From: Intestinibacter sp.
Lineage (GTDB): Bacteria; Bacillota; Clostridia; Peptostreptococcales; Peptostreptococcaceae
Direction of reading: 5' to 3'
Length of the DNA stretch: 7,445 bases
Assembly (NCBI RefSeq): GCF_022780145.1
Contig: NZ_JALEXO010000197.1
Location: 1 to 7,445 of the forward strand
The position numbers were made by a program, and so were the translations under genes. The notes beneath the pieces were generated by a model that ran no database searches, was not told the origin of the DNA, and saw only the letters and a program-made list of their open reading frames with translations. This document shows positions 5,448 through 7,445 of the stretch, in pieces. Every line of letters begins with the position of its first letter. The stretch's first letter is position 1.

Positions 5448-6359
5448 TTGAATTTAAATATAAAAAATAAGGAATTATTTTCTAATATAGGGCTAGTTTT
5501 AGTAGCCATTATATGGGGATTTGCGTTTATCGCTATAAAATTTACAGTGGGGTCAATTCCTCCATTTTATACGATTGCATTTAGATTTATTATTGCATCA
5601 ATTGCGCTTGTCGTGATATTTTTTAATAAATTAAAGCAGATAAAAAAAGAAGATCTCATATGTGGTATGGTGCTGGGCTTATTTGCGTATATCGGTTATT
5701 TGGCACAGAATATAGGGCTTGAGTACACAACTGCTAGTAATAGTTCATTTCTATCTGTAACGGATGTCGTGATGGTTCCATTTTTGTATTGGGCGATAAG
5801 TAAAAATAGACCAGATATTTACCAGATATCAGCTGGGATAATAGTTATGATCGGTGTTGGATTTTTGTCTTTGAAGGAGAATTTTACCATGGGATTTGGC
5901 GATTTGATAACACTACTTGGAGCCTTTGGATTTAGCATGCATATGATTTATATAGATAGATACACAGAGAAAATCGACCCTATGATTTTGGTGATCGTGC
6001 AGATTTTGACATGTGCTGTATTGGGAGGTATTACGGCATTTTTAATGGAGGGAGCTTATGACTTCTCTAGACTTACAAAATTAAGTGTATTTGGAATTTT
6101 ATTTTTGGGATTTATAAGCACATTGATTACGCTATCTCTGCAAAATATATGCCAAAAATACACAAAGCCAGTCAATGCATCGCTTATACTTTCCTCACAG
6201 ACTATATTTGCGACATTATTCGCAATAACAATTTTAAAGGAAACACTTACGATTAAGATGGTTGTCGGCTGCTTGCTGATATTTATCGGGATAATTCTCT
6301 GCCAGGTAAAACCAAATTTATTTTCACATAAAAGCTGCCACATAGACAAGGAGGTATAA
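5448..6359 (+). CDS. EamA/DMT-family transporter (10 TM), second paralogue
   Basis: This integral membrane protein has two EamA repeats and about 303 residues, a normal family length. The first helix (LVLVAIIWGFAFIAIKF) contains the conserved 'IWG.afi' motif. Another family landmark is the segment QNIGLEYTTASNSSFLSV around residues 86-103, and the last helices include NASLILSSQTIFATLF and a final hydrophobic stretch ending CQVKPN. TTG at 5448 is preferred over GTG at 5439 because GGTGAT at 5438-5443 is in place as RBS for the TTG; the GTG would add only three residues. It is clearly diverged from the EamA protein on the minus strand at 3524-4420, so this is not a recent duplication. It is followed after 3 nt by a small gene whose RBS lies inside its last codons, so the two are coupled. 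The substrate is unknown. Confidence 0.9.
   Translation: MNLNIKNKELFSNIGLVLVAIIWGFAFIAIKFTVGSIPPFYTIAFRFIIASIALVVIFFNKLKQIKKEDLICGMVLGLFAYIGYLAQNIGLEYTTASNSSFLSVTDVVMVPFLYWAISKNRPDIYQISAGIIVMIGVGFLSLKENFTMGFGDLITLLGAFGFSMHMIYIDRYTEKIDPMILVIVQILTCAVLGGITAFLMEGAYDFSRLTKLSVFGILFLGFISTLITLSLQNICQKYTKPVNASLILSSQTIFATLFAITILKETLTIKMVVGCLLIFIGIILCQVKPNLFSHKSCHIDKEV
6348..6354 (+). promoter_or_regulatory. RBS of the 106-residue gene, embedded in the end of the transporter gene
   Basis: AAGGAGG lies within the last codons of the EamA gene, 8 nt before ATG 6363. The stop and the next ATG are 3 nt apart, which favours translational coupling. Confidence 0.85.
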
Positions 6360-6362
6360 AAA

Positions 6363-6683
6363 ATGGAAGTTGGACAAAAAATATTGATTAGCAAGGGATA
6401 TGTTTTTAAGAATTATTTGAAGGGAACTGTTATAGAGTGTAAAACTAGGGAGAAGAAGATGACTGATGTCTTGTTAGATGATGTGATTTATGTCGTGAAG
6501 CTTGAAAATGGCGAGATCGTGGAGATATCTGATGATGTGCTTTGTAATTATACTGTGATTAAGGACAGCGAGGTTAAGACTCATATTTTGTATGATAAGT
6601 ATACTGATGGGATTACTAATTCTGTTTATTATGTGGTGGATATGATAAAGAAGTTTTTTAGGAATCTTAGGAACGGTAAATAG
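6363..6683 (+). CDS. Small unknown protein coupled to the EamA transporter
   Basis: This 106-residue soluble protein is not one I recognise. The first part (about 1-65) is strand-rich: VGQKILISKG, then GTVIECKT, then VIYVVKLENGEIVEISDDVL. The alternating pattern resembles a small SH3-like or KOW-like beta-barrel, but this is only pattern similarity. Residues about 86-103 form a likely amphipathic helix with a basic end (VVDMIKKFFRNLRNGK), which might touch membrane or nucleic acid. It has no signal peptide and no true membrane helix. It shares a transcript with the transporter. By hand count the coding strand is strongly G-skewed (40 G against 10 C in 6421-6540), unlike the start of the window. 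The gene is real judging by RBS and coupling; its function is open. Confidence 0.8.
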   Translation: MEVGQKILISKGYVFKNYLKGTVIECKTREKKMTDVLLDDVIYVVKLENGEIVEISDDVLCNYTVIKDSEVKTHILYDKYTDGITNSVYYVVDMIKKFFRNLRNGK

Positions 6684-6690
6684 GTATATA

Positions 6691-6713
6691 ATGTTGAAAT
6701 TTCAATGTTTTTT
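6691..6713 (+). terminator. Modest intrinsic terminator after the EamA operon
   Basis: ATGTTGA (6691-6697) can pair with TCAATGT (6702-6708) around an AATT loop, using two G-U pairs, and overlaps a run of six T (6708-6713). The stem is weak, but the position is right, 8 nt after the stop. Confidence 0.5.
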
Positions 6714-6807
6714 GTGATATACTATAGTTATACATATTAATATGAAATACTATTTTTTATAGGTTAATTTTTTAAATCTATTTTGAATTGTATTGGTATT
6801 ATAGATT

Positions 6808-6849
6808 AAAATAATAAAGTAAATTAGTGATTTTGCTTTATTAAATTTT
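6808..6849. other. AT-rich imperfect hairpin upstream of the CRISPR leader
   Basis: AATAAAG (6813-6819) pairs with CTTTATT (6836-6842), and AAAAT (6808-6812) pairs with ATTTT (6845-6849) with a 2-nt bulge. This is twelve base pairs, all but one A-T. It could insulate the leader from upstream transcription or be chance. No coding potential is seen in 6684-6850. Confidence 0.3.
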
Positions 6850-6986
6850 CAAAGTCCCACGCAGCAGTAATACCAACGGTTTGAGGTACTTTTGAGTATG
6901 TATAATAAAATTTATATGTAAGGAAAAAGTTGTACCCCGCAACGTGGGTCTCAAAGCTAGTAATTGCAAGGGCTAAAATTCTAGGG
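6850..6986 (+). promoter_or_regulatory. CRISPR leader with promoter and repeated motifs
   Basis: This non-coding stretch directly precedes the first repeat. It has a perfect TATAAT at 6901-6906; upstream hexamers are poor (GTTTGA 6879-6884 with a 16-nt spacer is the best). A start near 6913 would give about 75 nt of leader RNA. Around the -10 there are ordered motifs: TTTGAG at 6880-6885 and again at 6891-6896 (11 bp apart, one helical turn), inverted CTCAAA at 6950-6955, CCCACG (6856-6861) inverted as CGTGGG (6943-6948), and GGTAC (6885-6889) inverted as GTACC (6932-6936). Its base composition is less AT-rich than the DNA before it. The orientation agrees with the repeat, whose GAAAC end points away from the leader. 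Confidence 0.7.
6957..6984 (+). other. Leader-end hairpin next to the first CRISPR repeat
   Basis: CTAG (6957-6960) and AATT (6962-6965) pair with AATT (6977-6980) and CTAG (6981-6984), giving an 8-bp stem with one bulged T. It ends two bases before the first repeat. It may be a leader-anchoring motif for spacer integration or a structure in the leader RNA. Confidence 0.4.
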
Positions 6987-7445
6987 GTTTAAAAGAGCTC
7001 TTCACCTTAGGGTGATCGAAACTTCTAATTTTTCTGAAATACTATAGTCCCAACCATAGTCTTGTTTAAAAGAGCTCTTCACCTTAGGGTGATCGAAACT
7101 TCTTCATAATATCTTACATTTATAGATGATTCTCTTGTTTAAAAGAGCTCTTCACCTTAGGGTGATCGAAACCTACGCCTTGTCAGGCTGATAAACCAAG
7201 AATCATAAACGTTTAAAAGAGCTCTTCACCTTAGGGTGATCGAAACGATCCGAACAATAGTTTAAATCTATTATTCTCTGTATAGGTTTAAAAGAGCTCT
7301 TCACCTTAGGGTGATCGAAACCCTTTTGACTAGCTTCCATATGTTCTATGAATGTTTCTTGTTTAAAAGAGCTCTTCACCTTAGGGTGATCGAAACTGAA
7401 TTAGTGCAAGAATGTATAAATAAATTTCATATTTTAGTTTAAAAG
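6987..7445 (+). CRISPR. CRISPR array, six full 36-nt repeats plus a partial seventh, cut by the window edge
   Basis: Identical 36-nt repeats lie at 6987-7022, 7064-7099, 7137-7172, 7211-7246, 7286-7321 and 7361-7396, with the first 9 nt of another at 7437-7445. Spacers are 41, 37, 38, 39, 39 and 40 nt, all different. The repeat begins GTTTAAAAG and ends ATCGAAAC. Its positions 16-20 (TCACC) pair with 25-29 (GGTGA) around a TTAG loop. Cleavage at the base of that hairpin would leave the 8-nt tag ATCGAAAC, the form made by Cas6 in type I-B and type III systems. The variable, long spacers favour the same classes. No cas gene and no sequence complementary to the repeat (tracrRNA) is in the window. 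All repeats being identical suggests an intact, recently active leader end. Confidence 0.97.

Noticed and set aside
6056..6394. 112-residue open frame on the minus strand
   Set aside because: It overlaps the EamA gene and the start of the next gene; its content is a shadow of the transporter codons and it has no RBS or promoter.
6712..6812. Further promoter-like pairs (TTGTGA-17-TATTAA at 6712-6740; TTGAAT-18-TAAAAT at 6783-6812)
   Set aside because: Such matches arise easily in DNA this AT-rich; only the perfect TATAAT nearer the array was kept.
6684..6986. tracrRNA or anti-repeat for a type II or V system
   Set aside because: No stretch resembling the reverse complement of the repeat was found here or elsewhere in the window.
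6770..7273. 12-nt match TTTAAATCTATT between the pre-leader region and spacer 4, which could hint at self-targeting
   Set aside because: The match is short and AT-rich, covers under a third of the spacer, and the flanks differ, so it is most likely chance.
7023..7436. Inverted repeats within spacers (for example ACTAT...ATAGT in spacer 1, AATAG...CTATT in spacer 4)
   Set aside because: Spacers are captured foreign DNA; short AT-rich symmetries are expected and differ between spacers.

Overview
The window is AT-rich and gene-dense, with strong AGGAGG-type ribosome binding sites, many short intrinsic terminators, A/T-rich promoters and clostridial-looking protein families. This suggests a low-GC anaerobic Firmicute of class Clostridia. 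Peptostreptococcaceae would fit, but that is a guess from gene content and not a demonstrated identity.

Layout, left to right. A glycerophosphodiester phosphodiesterase cut by the left edge (+) is followed by an isochorismatase/nicotinamidase-like cysteine hydrolase (+, own consensus promoter). A tandem pair of hairpins terminates that gene and the converging, uncharacterised 217-residue clostridial protein (-). Next comes a compact + strand unit that seems to encode only an 18-residue hydrophobic peptide, with a strong RBS and a terminator hairpin. A minus-strand operon follows: an EamA (DMT) transporter and then a Gfo/Idh/MocA-type oxidoreductase that lacks several residues the family normally keeps. 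Divergent from it is a GntR-HTH/RCK_C fusion regulator with the architecture of the c-di-AMP receptor BusR. After its terminator, a second EamA transporter is tightly coupled to a small unknown 106-residue protein.

The right end (6684-7445) is a gene-free leader with a perfect TATAAT box and several inverted and direct repeats, then a CRISPR array running off the edge. The array has six complete identical 36-nt repeats, a partial seventh, and six spacers of 37-41 nt. The repeat has a 5-bp hairpin and ends ATCGAAAC, the form expected for Cas6-processed type I-B or type III arrays. No cas gene lies in the window, so the effector would have to be to the right or elsewhere.

The most interesting points are the structured leader and array, the BusR-like regulator between two EamA transporters of unknown substrate, the oxidoreductase with apparently lost catalytic residues, and the tiny membrane peptide. 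No clear new multi-gene defence system is visible; if there is one, its protein genes lie beyond the right edge.
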